64,000 nt of DNA, taken from the NCBI RefSeq assembly GCF_010389155.1, contig NC_057769.1, forward strand, positions 6,200,735 to 6,264,734. Reading direction: 5' to 3'. The notes under the pieces are model-generated. The model had not been told where the DNA came from. It worked only from the letters and a program-made list of their open reading frames with translations, and made no database searches. Source of the DNA: Erigeron canadensis. Lineage: Eukaryota > Streptophyta > Magnoliopsida > Asterales > Asteraceae. The translations under genes were made by a program, and so were the position numbers. This document shows, in pieces, positions 50,962 to 62,159 of the stretch; position 1 is the stretch's first letter, and every line of letters begins with the position of its first letter.

Positions 50962-51928
50962 TATTAGTCCCAACTATCACTAGATGGGTGCTGAAGACAC
51001 CTCTATGTCGATGGTGAGTGAACTTTGCAACACGATCAATTAATCTGGATGTGACCAGTTTAGTTTGATCGTGTACCAGGTTAACTGGAATTAAGTATTA
51101 AAGTGACAGAATGTTAATACATGCAATAATATAAATGACGAGCATATAAACTGGTGAGACAATATGTAATTTTCAAGTGTATTTTATTTATTACTGTTTA
51201 AATAAAATACAAGGTTGTTGCGGAACCAAGATAATACAAGAATGTAAATATCCTAACAACCCATGAATTACAATTGATCTAAACTTGGAAATTCTCCTAA
51301 ACAATCGAAACACTTAGAGTTGTGAAATGTTTCTTTTTATGATTGAGAGAATATTGCACAAGTTCACCAATATTGCAGAATATTTGTATTTGCAAAGTTA
51401 TTGAAACAGCTTGTGCAAGGACCTCTATTTATAGTCGAAGATTGAGCATGGGGATCTCAACTTCGATGTACAAATATGGTTGACAGCACACAAAAGTATT
51501 GTTTAAATAATCCTTTGTGTGTGTTAAATAAAGTAAGACAAAAGGTTACTTTATTCAACCACTCTACATCTTTGTATCTTTATCCAAAGACAATATCATT
51601 GTCCGGTTAAAAGGATGTAGAGTAAAAAAGGTCCTCCTCGTAATCAGTGTAAAGCTTTGTAAGAGCATTTACACTGGAGGATTCTCCAGTTGATTGATCT
51701 GGTAGATTGTCAACTGGGCTTCGCTGCCATTGCCAATCTCTATTTTCCATTTGTTGTCTTTGACTTCAACTGGAAGGTCTTCAGATTCTAGTCGTCTGAT
51801 CTCAACTGGAGGAAGTCATCAGTTGCTAAACCTGTACAATGCAACTGGACTTCTAATATTTCGGACAATTCCTCATGCTCTCCAGATGTCACTGGAGAGC
51901 TCCAGTTTAGTTAAAACTGGACCTAACA
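50962..51928 (-). repeat. 5' LTR of the copia element
   Basis: 967 bp, matching 32,076-33,042 wherever compared. It is flanked outside by the ATTTC target duplication at 51,929-51,933. Confidence 0.93.
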
Positions 51929-52484
51929 ATTTCAATGATTCATCCATCAATCATCATTCAATCAACAAACAATTAATTCAAACAAATAAACACACAATGT
52001 ACACTTTTCAGCCCGAATCTCAATAGAGTAGGGAGATACGAACTCACCTTGATTGGCAAAAGAGGCTAATATCGAATTAAGATGAGATTATAGGTGATTA
52101 TAGTGCTCCACGCGTCCACAACCTAGTAATGTTTACAAGACATGCATTATTCACCAAAGACGATTCTCTAACTAGGTTTTAGCTTTAGTTTATGGCTTTG
52201 AAAGACTTTCGGGACCCAACATGTCGTTAGGGAGGTCATGTAATAGTTTGTAACCAAATGAAGTCGCCCCAAGGTCGCCTCATTCTCAAACATAAGTTAT
52301 ATGTTTATTTAGTTTATGTTAATGTCTTGAATTAGGTTCCAAAGAGGACACCCAACTTTAAACGACTCGTTTGTCATGTGTAGGGCACCAATAAGGTCAT
52401 AAGAGTACATTCCGGAAAGGTCGGGACGATCCTAGGATGTTAGAACTAAAGCTAGGAAAAAGTTAAGTGATTTAAGCCCCCAAC

Positions 52485-52625
52485 TGCGCCGCAACTTATC
52501 GCTGCGCCGCAGCTGAAAAACAGACTCGTGAAGCTGCGCAGCAGCTTAACTAGCTGCGCAGCAGCTGAAAACAGAATTGTGAAGCTGCGCAGCAGCTTAA
52601 CTAGCTGCGCAGCAGCTCACCCAGT
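52485..52625. repeat. GC-rich palindromic tandem repeat in the solo LTR
   Basis: AGCTGCGCAGCAGCT is repeated four times in two pairs spaced by AACAGA/GTGAA linkers, after two diverged CTGCGCCGCA copies. It is markedly GC-rich against the AT-rich surroundings and each unit can form a hairpin. Confidence 0.9.
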
Positions 52626-54519
52626 TCAGCCTCAGCAACCCATTTCGACCTAAACACACCAAAACTAACCCATAACTCATTTTTGACACCCAAAATCGAT
52701 TTGTGAAGCATCAAAACTCAATATGAAGCATAATTAAGCATGTTTACACATGAATAACCCAAACCCACTTTAAAATCTTTCTTCAAAACACCAACTCAAG
52801 TTCAAATTCGGTTAACCCATTACTAACCCTAGACAAACCCTAATTCGACTTTTGACCCGATTTGTGACCCGAAAATGTTTTGGCACAACTATAGGTACAT
52901 TTACTAACATGAAGTGAAGGTCATAGAGTAGAATTTACTTACCAAAAGCTTCACAAATCCTCAAACCCGAATTTTGATTCAAATGAGGTCATTTCTTACA
53001 CTTTGGAACCCAAGTTTTTGATATGAAGTTAAAATGGTGATAAGATTTATTATTCTTGCATTAACTAAGCTTGAATTTCCATGAACTATGAATTAAATTA
53101 GAGAGAGAGAGTGAAAGGAGAGTGTGTTCTTGGAGTAAAGAAGAGAGAGATAAGAAGAATAAGGGAAGGAAAGATAAGGTGGGTGGGGGTTGGGTTGACT
53201 AAGGTGGGTCATGGGTCAAGACTTTGATCCATGGGTTGACCCGTCAACATAACTAATTAGTTCAAAACCCACGACATTACATCTAGCACACCGTCAACCG
53301 GCTCATTGAGTATACAATTAGTCATTTAACCACAAGATGGATTTAAAGATATCATTAACTACTATAATTCATAACATGATACTTAAAGTCAACGGGTCAA
53401 AATTCATGGATGTTACAGTTGCGCCATTTGAATTAGTGATTGCCGATTCAATTTCAGACATTGTAATATCTCTCACATTACCAAATTGATTACACCACTC
53501 TTTAAAAAAAGAATCACTCACTTTGTCCAAAGACTTAATGTCAACTTTTCCACCAGCAATTCCAAATACATCAAATACAGCATCACGATCACATTTGATC
53601 TCACCTTTTGATGTCCTTATCAGCATTTCGTCCTTATCGAATGAGTCAACAACATAGAACAAAAGATCCAATGGTAGATCAATTATATCAAAACCTATTA
53701 ATTAACCAAAACCTAAATCACATACAGCTTTCTTCTGTATTTGATTAAGAGCTGTCATTACAGCAGCTAATGGTTTCGGCTTAGTTGTGAATTTCATATG
53801 TCTTTTCGAACCTTTAGTTGTATTATTTTTAGGTGAGAATCGCTTTACAGAAGATAAGAAAGGTTTTGTAAAAAGTTGACTATCATCTATCTTAGGAGAT
53901 TTTTTAGAAACCCTAGTCCTCTTATTTGATTTCGGAGGAGACGGATATAACGAGTCATGTGTAACTTCTGCGAAAAAAAGTTACACAATAATTAAATCAA
54001 ATATAATTCACAAAAACTTTATATCCGTATTTCTATCAAAGTATCATCAATAATTAAACATCTATATAATAAATAAAATTCGAATCAAACATCAAAAAAT
54101 CATAAAGAAATATAATATTAACTTAAAAAAAAAAACCTAGAAAAATCTTCATTATATAATACACTAACAAGTAACATGTAATAAATTAGAAAAACAAAAA
54201 GAATATAGAACATTCAATTTACCTGAATCTGCAGTACAGTTTATAGGTATGAAATCTTCAGATTTTTCAATGATGTTTTTGCGTTTAGAGTAAGATGATA
54301 AAACCTTTGACATAATATAATATTTAATAATTCTCTTGAAATGATGAGGAAGAACTGTCACATACAGCAGTTTTCGTATTTTGAAGAACATGAAACTGAG
54401 ATTCAGTTTTTAAGTATTTCCAGAAATGAGAAAAGAAAATAAAATCTTACTATCAGAGAAAAATCAATCATGTTGTATACTAAATTACATAAATACCACT
54501 TACTAGAGTGTTTATGTGA

Positions 54520-55620
54520 ATCCAAAATCATAATTGATTTTGTATTATTTTAGGGGTAATTATGTAATTTCACTAATTTCACAATTAAAACCTAAGCGTG
54601 TAAAAAATCATAATTGATTTTGAATATTTTAGTAATATAGAATCCAAATTCATGCGTAAAATCATATATGATTTTGTATAGTTTTAGAAACTTTATGTGA
54701 AATATCAAATTTAGTTTTACATAATTTTCATGATATGTTTTTTTGATAAATTAAATATGACTTCGTATAGTAGTTTTTTAACACTGCATACAAAAATTAA
54801 ATAAGATTTTATAACGTTTTTTGACATTGTTTGTTGAATAAAATAAAAATCATATATGATTATGTATAAGTATGAATAAAATCAAACATGATTATGTATA
54901 AGTATGAATAAAATCAAATATGATTTCGTATAAATAATTCAGACTATGTTTAAAATCATAAATGAGTTTCTAAAGTTTTCCTCTAATTTATGTGTAAAAT
55001 CATTTTTGATTTCGTATTGTTTTTTTATGAATGAGATGGAAGTTAACAAAAATTTACTACACAAAATCATATATGATTTGATATACATGGTTGACTAATT
55101 ACCACTAAAATCATATAAGATTTTGAATAGGATTAATGTTATCGAAATCATTTTTTTTTGTCTATATTTATAAATAAAATCATATATGATTTTCTATATA
55201 TGTTTTCGCCCATGCATACGTAAAATCATTCTTATGGATAATTCATAACTGATTTTCTATAATTATGATCAAAATCAAAAATGATTTTGTATGTAGAATT
55301 CACACTATGTTTAAAATCATATATGATTTCAAACGGTTATATTATTATGCAACTTATTTTTGGTTTTGAATCGATGTAATATACAAAATGATTTTGTATG
55401 GAGAATTCACAATATGTTTAAAATCATATATGATTTCAAACGGTTATATTATTATGCAACTCATTTTTTTTGTCTATATTTTTAAATGAAATCATATATG
55501 ATTTTGTATATGTTTTCCCCCATGCATACCTAAAATCATTTTTGATTTTGAATATCACACTTCATACTTTAAATCATTTTTGATTCTGTATTAGTTTCTT
55601 TGTATGTAACTTATTTTATA
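54520..55620. repeat. Palindromic AAATCA/TGATTT motif block between copies A and B
   Basis: About twenty copies, many perfect (AAAATCATATATGATTTT near 54,658, 55,067, 55,171, 55,491), often followed by GTATA. A sub-block TTTAAAATCATATATGATTT + CAAACGGTTATATTATTATG recurs near 55,310 and 55,420. It lies upstream of copy A and downstream of copy B. Confidence 0.88.
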
Positions 55621-57749
55621 CAGAAACCTATAAAAAGAAATAAATTCAGATACTTGGATCTCAAACCAATATATAGTTTTTTCAAAGTTTCCATTAATTC
55701 AAACCACGTTATAAACATGTTCATGAAAACTTTATAAACAATACATACTTTTTTCAAAGTTTCCATTACTTCAAACCAGTTTCTACACAAATCACAAACT
55801 TCACCTCTTTCCTTTCAGATACTTGGATCTCAAACCAAGATATAGTTCTCTTATGTGTCTTTTGCTATGTTCAGCTCCATACGATACTGCCTCTTCTTCC
55901 ATTAATGTTTTCAAATTGTTAGCTCTATGTCGCAGTATCGTTTCAATGTACCTAAATCTCAAATTGAACAACACATTTTCTTGTCCTTCAGATTCTTTTG
56001 GAATTGAACAGTCCCAATTCTTTAGAATTTGTGAATGATAACATTCCATGTGACGCATTAGAAATATGCCAGAATCAATCGAATTCTTCTTTGTATTCCA
56101 TTTTATTCTGAGCTGCTTGGCTTTAAGTGACTTAATCTTTTTAGCATTGGGATGCTCAACAAGAACCAAATATCTGCAAAAAAGGTTATGCTGTGCAAAT
56201 ACAATAAAAATAATCAGGAAAAATTTATATAAAATGAAAACAAAACATGAGTACTTAACAATACTTACCACAATCTCTATAGTCTTTCTGTATTTTTCTT
56301 CAAATTTTTTCCCTGGAATGTTGTTGTCTATAACATGAAATGCTGGTTTCCGTCTTATGTCATAAACAAACAAATAAAAATCTTCTGAAAAACAAATTGG
56401 GAAGAACACCTGACAACATATGAAAGTAGAAATTAAATTCAAGAAACTGAAATTAAAAAATATAAAATTAAAATAAGTGAAACATACCAAATAAATTCCT
56501 TTCAATGACTTTAAATGTTCAGCATTGTAAAAGAAGAACGACCAACTACTACTGAAAAGCATAAAACGTTATTTGTCGTCCATAGAATTATCTTCTAAAA
56601 AGAACTTATCTGACTGCATTTTAAAAAGTACGTAATTACAATAAAATATAGACAATGAATAACAAATTATATTATGCAAAAAAAGTACAAAAAACTTACA
56701 AAAATATGAGTTGGGAAAAACAATCTCTTTATTCCTTCTTTTTTCATCGATTGTTCTTGGAAATTCAATACTGATGCCCAACAATCTACAATCTCTCTTT
56801 GAATATGTTTTCCAGGTTCAAAACACTGAAACATATGACGCCTGGCGATTGTCGTTTCAAAAAATTTGTCGCTTTTGAAAACTACATCCCTATTATTAAA
56901 TAAAAAAAGAAAGTTAAAACAAGTGTTAAGGGATTAAAATCATTTTTGGTTATTAAATATAAAATTATACTTAAATTAATAAAAAGATAAAATTTACATT
57001 CGTGTGCCCTTGTACAAAGAAAACATAAGCATTGCATAAAAAACTTCCATTTCATCCAATTCATCTCTTGCTCGTATTATAGTGGAAAAAGAATCTTTCT
57101 GAAAAATTGGCTCCATAATAGAAGTTTGATCAGATTTTGATACTTCATCATTCAATACTTTTTTAACTTCATCATCACCTTCTTGCTCAACTTCTTGGTT
57201 ATCTTTAGGATCAACTTCTTCCTCAACTTCTTTTTCAACTTCTTTTTCTTGTTCAGGCTGAATCTCTTGCCCAACTTCTCTATCAATTTCATGCTCACCT
57301 TCTCGATCAAATTGTTGTTCATCTTCAAGCTCTACTTCAGCATTCAATTCTTCATCCACATCATAACCAGCATTGTAAGCAACTAAGTTCATTTCTACAT
57401 CCTCGTTTTCATAATCAACATCATCATTCACACCATGTAAATTGTAAACAACTAAACTCAATTCTCTATCCATATTATCAGAACCTTCAACCTCATTATC
57501 ATCATCTCTTGAAACAAATACCGAATCTCTTATCTTGTCCTCATTCACCTCTTTCTTTTTAAGCAAATCATCAAGAAACTTTTTGTCCAAAGAAAAAATT
57601 TCGGACAACTTCTCGCGTTTATCAAAAAAAGTATCATCGTCACCAAACTTTTTTGATATATCAGTGAATATTTCAATCAGAGATGACTTCATATCATTCA
57701 CTGTTCTAAAACTATCCTCAATCATATGCAGGTAGCCCTATTCAAAATT

Positions 57750-58110
57750 AAATGCTTGATCAAAATCAAAAATTATTTTAAGCATGTTTTCTGAAAAACC
57801 TATAAAATATCATATATGATTTTGTAGAGGACATTAACCCAAAACTAAATTATTTCCATCCAGAAAAACCTATTTATAAAAACTTTTATTTTACTCGTAG
57901 TTTGTAACATTCTTACACAAAAACATATATGATTTTACTCATACATGTAGAAATAAAAAAGTTAGTTCACTATCATTAAACCTAGTCAAAATCATATATG
58001 AATTTAGTGTTCATTTTCGAGAAAATATAAAAATCATATATGATTTTGAATGGCATTTTATACAAAATCAATATAATCAAACTTAACAGTTATAACAAAA
58101 TCATATTTGA
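57750..58110. repeat. Palindromic motif block inside intron 3 of copy B
   Basis: Copies such as ATCATATATGATTTTG near 57,810 and 58,030 and variants near 57,765, 57,920 and 57,990 lie in the same intron that carries them in copy A. Flanking exons lack them. Confidence 0.8.
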
Positions 58111-59459
58111 TTAAATTAATAATAATATTACCTTTTTCTTATTTAGCGTTAAGTCCTTCTCGCCACCATCCTCCTTACATTTTTGTTTTTCACTTTTGTC
58201 CACAGAAGGCATCACAATATCAAATGTACCGAAAGATTTATTTCTCATATCCTCAACAACTCGAGCTTGTATGTTAGCATCAGTCCAATTCTTATGAATT
58301 GGATATTGACGGGTTGAGTCTTGGGAGTCAGATGTGGTACGATCAAGATACAACAACTAAAAATTAAATAAAACAAAAAAAAAGTGTAAATGATACAAAC
58401 ATTAATATATAGGTGTAATTAGGTCAATGTTGAAAGAAAAATTTACTTACATATAAAAATGTGTAAGGACCAGCATATGCACTTTGTAATGGATTTTCTG
58501 GATTCCATCTATTTTTACTAACTTTCAAAGCTTCTAACAACTCACCACACCAGTCAATTTCTTCAACTTTGGTGTCATCTTTTATATATTTCAACACTTC
58601 CCTACAAATATGACCATCACTTTCACAAGCTATCATCGTGTTGTAAAACACCATAAGAAAGTTCATCTTGAACATGTAATCTGCCACATCGTAACTCATC
58701 ACATTGGCAATGTCTTTTGCTGTTATCAGTCTAGGATTTTTGAATTGTTTTTCCCAAACTTTTTCAAACTCATGTGTCTTTTCTAAGGAACTGAACGCAA
58801 GACCAACTGATTTCGAAATCCCAAAAACTTGAGATACAGCATCACGGTTACAGTAAATTTTGCCTTTCAAAGTCTTAATATAAGAGCCGTTAAAAGAACT
58901 CACTATATAATGCCCAAGTTTAGGGTTGAGTTCGCTTATTGAGAATCCAAGTAAGGATCCTAATCCCATTTGACAAACCATCTTATTCTGAGATATACTA
59001 AGTGAGGACATCATTTTAGCGAAAGGAGATGGCGCAGTCCTGATGACAATTGACTTAAACTGAAAACCAAGAAGGTTGTATTTCCTTTTAACTTTTTGAG
59101 GACATGAAACATCATTATCATTATCATCACTATCATCGTTCTGATTTTTATCATCAGCGAATACAACCTTCTTCTTTTTTGAAACTCTTCTACTTTTAAC
59201 AGCCAGTTCACAATTCCTTTCTTCATCGTTTCTAATTTCGACAAATTGACATTTTCATCATCTACATAATATGTTTAATGTATCAAAACTAAATAAATTA
59301 TATTTGGATAACACAAATAACTAACAACATAATATAACTTTTTATTCTAGACATAAACTTAAAAAATAGCAAATTCAAACATGATATTACTCATAAAGTT
59401 ACAAAAACAGAACCTCTAAAATTTTTATACATGATCAAATATTGGGTTGTATAAACTAT

Positions 59460-59770
59460 AAACCTATAATCAAACATGATACTACACATACAGTTACAAA
59501 ATTCAAAAATATATATACCAAATCATATATGTTTTTACACATACAGTTACAAAAAACCTATATCTCTAAAATTTATATACACAATCAAATATGATTGTAG
59601 GCATAAGGACACAGCTAACAACAACATCAATACAAAATGATAATTGATTGTAGAATGAAAGATAAAAAACTAAAATCTATATACAAAATCATATATGATT
59701 TTACACATAGATTTAAAAAAACATATACCATTAAAACCTCTATAAATAATCAAATATGATTCAGTGGAAA
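59460..59770. repeat. Palindromic motif block inside intron 1 of copy B
   Basis: Variants such as AAATCATATATGATTTTAC (near 59,687) and AATCAAATATGATT occur with CACATA spacers in the long first intron. Confidence 0.7.
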
Positions 59771-59991
59771 TAGTTAACTACATAATCAGTGGATTGCAAG
59801 CATAGAATTAAAAATTAAAAAAAAAAAAACCTAAAAAAATAAATTAAAGCCCTAAAAAAATCATATAAAATAAAAAAATATTAAAATATGAATAAATAAA
59901 GATTAAATGTACCTGAATTTGAAATTGACTTTTCAGAATCATCAATAACATTTTTCCTTTTCATATTTAACGATTTAGACTGTTCAGCCAT

Positions 59992-60290
59992 GATTTTTTA
60001 AGATAACAAATATAATATTTTACGGAAGTGCGGAGATAGTGGAGGAATTGTACAAGGGACGGAAATAATTGTACGACGGTAGGATATAATAGATTTGTAT
60101 CGGTGGTACGACGGTAAGAAATAATATAATGGAAGTATAATGAAGAGAAAAAGAGATCAAAATCAATCTCCGGTTTTAGTGTGTGTTTGTATGCGTTTGT
60201 GTGTACGTGTGTGAAGATGAAGAATTTTGGGGGGAAAAAAAGTATATAATGGATTATGTGAAAAATACAATACTACCCCTACGTTTTATA
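59992..60290 (-). promoter_or_regulatory. Putative leader and promoter region of copy B
   Basis: Directly upstream (minus sense) of the copy B start codon. It contains CT-rich and ACACAC-rich segments and a TATATACT-like box near 60,243. Its outer part is duplicated in direct orientation at about 60,995-61,195 and resembles, inverted, the segment at 26,845-27,060. Confidence 0.45.
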
Positions 60291-61360
60291 TATTTGCTTG
60301 AGAACATATGTGTAAAATCATATATGATTCACAACATTTTTATAGATTAAATCATATATGATACCACTTATGGGTTTTTAAACATTTTTTCCTCCTAAAA
60401 GCATTATTTTTTCAAGAAGTATGAATAAAATTAAAAATGATTTTGTATGAATAATTCACACTATGTTTAAAATCATATATCATTTCAAACGGTTATATTA
60501 TTATGCGATTTATTTTTGGTTTTGACTCTATTTAATATAAAAAAAATCATAAATGAGTTTCTAAAGTTTTCTCCTAATGTATCTGTAAAATCATTTTTGA
60601 TTTTGCATAGGTTTTCTAAATGATGCATAGAATCATTTTTGATTTCGTATTGTTTTTTTATGAATGAGATGAAAGTTACCTAAATGTCCTACACAAAATC
60701 ATATATGATTTTGAATAGGATTAACGATATCAAACTCATTTTTTTTTGTCTATATTTATAAATGAAATGATATATGATTTTGTATAGATATAAACTTCAT
60801 GCTTTAAATTATTTTTGATTTTATATGATTTTCTTTCTATGTAACTCTTTTTAAATGATATACAAAACAAACGTTGTACATATCAGAAACCTATAAAAAA
60901 TTATATATGATCTTATATGGATAATTCACCCTATTTTTAAAATCATATATGATTTCAAACGGTTATATTTTTATGCAACTTATCAGAAACCCTATGTTTG
61001 TATGCGTTTGCGTATAGGTGTGTGAAGATGAACGAATATGCGGGGAAAAGAAATATATAATGAACTCTGTGAAAAATACAATACTACCCCTACGTTTAAT
61101 ATATTTTATTGAGAAGATATGTGTAAAATCATATATGATTCACAACAGTTTTATGAATTAAAGAATATGATACCACTTATTGGTTTTTAAACATTTCGTT
61201 TAAAATCATTTTTGATTTTAAATAGGTTTATTTGTATGAAACTCATTTTTCTTTCTACATGATTCACATATTAATATATGTATGACTTTCTATAGTTTTT
61301 CCCTTATTAATGTTTAAAATCATTTTTGATTTTGAATAGCACAATTTACTCATAAAAATT
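60187..61360. repeat. Duplicated leader segment and palindromic motif block
   Basis: About 200 bp (TTTGTATGCGTTTG, GTGTGAAGATGAA, AAAATACAATACTACCCCTA, ATATGATTCACAAC) occurs at 60,189-60,390 and again at 60,990-61,195. Between and around the copies are about fifteen AAATCA/TGATTT palindromes. This interval separates divergently oriented copy B (-) and the coiled-coil gene (+). Confidence 0.8.
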
Positions 61361-61572
61361 TGATTACGTAATTATGTAACAACCAAAAATAAAAACTTGA
61401 ATACGTATTTAATGCACATAACCGTTTGACATTTCAAAAAAAAAAAACAATCGTTGTATTCTTAAATTTTGAATACTAACCGTTATATTCTTGTACTTAA
61501 CTTCTCTATATAAACCATTCTTTGAAATAACCTTTTTAAAAAAAAATTATCTTTCTAGATAAAATATCAAAA

Positions 61573-62075
61573 ATGGATCCTTCCTTTGTTTTGCCACGTC
61601 CACCATCCCTAAAAGTGCCAATTACTTCAATCAGAAACTACTATTCTTTGAGGGGTGATCACTACAACCAAGATATTCGAAAGCATACCGAATTCATAAA
61701 TAATGCTAAAGACCGATCTATTATACTTATTAATGAAATGGAAAATATTCTACTAGAAATTGATGATATAAATCGTCAACATGATACTGTTATGAAAAGG
61801 TTTTTCTTTTCTCTTTTTTATATGTAAAATAATTTTCTTATATACTATAAAAACTGTTAAATTTTTAATTTTTTTTTTTTTGTAGTTATCTAGTTCCAAT
61901 ATCCGAAGAGATTGTTGAAGAAAAAAAATACTGGGTTTCAATGCTCAAGAATGTAATGGAAAAAAAAAGGAAAGAATTTGAAGAAAAGATTGAAAAATTC
62001 AACAAGGAAGAGAATTATATTCGAAGAAGGAAACAAATTGTTGAAGAACTTATAAGCTATGCTCCAAAGTATTAG
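61573..62075 (+). CDS. Small two-exon coiled-coil protein, 138 aa, unknown function
   Basis: Exon 1 is 61,573-61,799 (MDPSFVLPRPPSLKVP...), ending AAAAG|GTTTTT. Exon 2 is 61,886-62,075, after a T-rich tract and GTAG. Together they make 417 nt, 139 codons with the stop, and the frame is intact. The N-terminal ~25 residues are Pro-rich, and the rest is highly charged and helical, with heptad-like stretches (residues about 35-70, and 85-130, including KKRKEFEEKIEKFNKEENY). I do not recognise the family. It lies within the palindrome-rich domain, divergent from copy B, so it may be a further gene of the same element. No transit or signal peptide is evident. Confidence 0.6.
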
Positions 62076-62159
62076 ATTTAATGTTTATTATTTGCTTTAG
62101 AATTTTATGTAATGATAAATGATGTAATATTTTCACGAATTATGATGAAATGGGTTTAA

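Larger units (their letters stand above)
32076..51928 (-). mobile_element. Sirevirus-like Ty1/copia retrotransposon, shown with a gap and apparent internal duplication
   Basis: The outer ends TATTAGTCCC and CCTAACA (read on the minus strand TGTTAGG...CTAATA) are flanked by 5-bp duplications ATTTC at 32,071-32,075 and 51,929-51,933, so it is one insertion. Order on the minus strand is LTR, PBS, gag, protease, integrase, RT, RNase H, a long extra ORF, PPT, LTR. The gag-pol order with integrase before RT and an env-like ORF after pol is that of Sireviruses. A 100-N gap splits it into two contig ends overlapping by about 7.3 kb. The two outer 967-bp LTRs appear identical, so the insertion is young. 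Confidence 0.9.
31129..53417. mobile_element. Probable solo LTR (2.43 kb after removing the nested copia element)
   Basis: The ends TGTAACACCCCGAG and GGATGTTACA (TGTAACA...TGTTACA) are flanked by a perfect 5-bp duplication GTTGC at 31,124-31,128 and 53,418-53,422. Removing the element and one duplication restores the reading frame of Ulp1-type copy A across exon 2. The two parts, 31,129-32,075 and 51,934-53,417, contain no retrotransposon coding sequence, so a solo LTR from unequal recombination is the simplest reading. The TGTAACACC start is common in plant Ty3/gypsy LTRs, but the lineage cannot be fixed from this alone. Confidence 0.75.
28388..54313 (-). pseudogene. Ulp1-type cysteine protease gene, copy A, interrupted by nested retroelements
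   Basis: Eight exons can be traced: 54,223-54,313; 53,418-53,967 joined to 30,892-31,123; 30,657-30,815; 29,603-30,426; 29,327-29,516; 29,108-29,233; 28,866-29,009; 28,388-28,789. All introns have GT-AG ends and frames agree, giving about 906 codons. Exon 2 has a basic N-terminal part (KSNKRTRVSKKSPK) and a helical domain (CDRDAVFDVFGI, FFKMNFLMLFANTMIGCE). Exon 4 is acidic. Exons 5-8 form a Ulp1/C48 protease domain with CW (VVDCWSGILNYEE), His (GQHFYLLVLE), Asp (FHIIDN) and Cys (VDCGVFLMRHME), so the catalytic set is present. Breaks: TAA at 53,702-53,704, TAA at 30,340-30,342, TGA at 28,613-28,615, and a 22-kb insertion in exon 2. The family is common in transposons; the function of this one is unknown. 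Confidence 0.8.
55801..59991 (-). pseudogene. Ulp1-type protease paralogue, copy B, catalytic residues lost
   Basis: Eight exons parallel copy A: 59,913-59,991; 58,451 to about 59,261; 58,132-58,356; 56,998-57,737; 56,700-56,889; 56,488-56,613; 56,269-56,409; 55,801-56,190. Exons 5 and 6 have the same lengths as in copy A (190 and 126 nt) and intron phases agree. Exon 1 reads MAEQSKSLNMKRK; exon 2 has a basic KSRRVSKKKK and the helical domain (CNRDAVSQVFGI, MFKMNFLMVFYNTMIACE); exon 4 is strongly acidic. In the protease domain CW (IVDCWASVLNFQE) and Asp (FHVIDN) remain, but the His position reads SEDFYLFVYD and the Cys position IDSGIFLMRHME, so His is Asp and Cys is Ser. TAA at 56,569-56,571 interrupts exon 6 and the exon 2 start needs a frame change. 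Either a pseudogene or a decaying non-protease derivative. Confidence 0.78.

Noticed and set aside
59011..59244. 77-aa minus-strand frame rich in Met/Ile as a separate gene
   Set aside because: It is an out-of-frame reading of copy B exon 2; the other frame gives the expected basic and acidic segments (KSRRVSKKKK, then DDSDDNDND).
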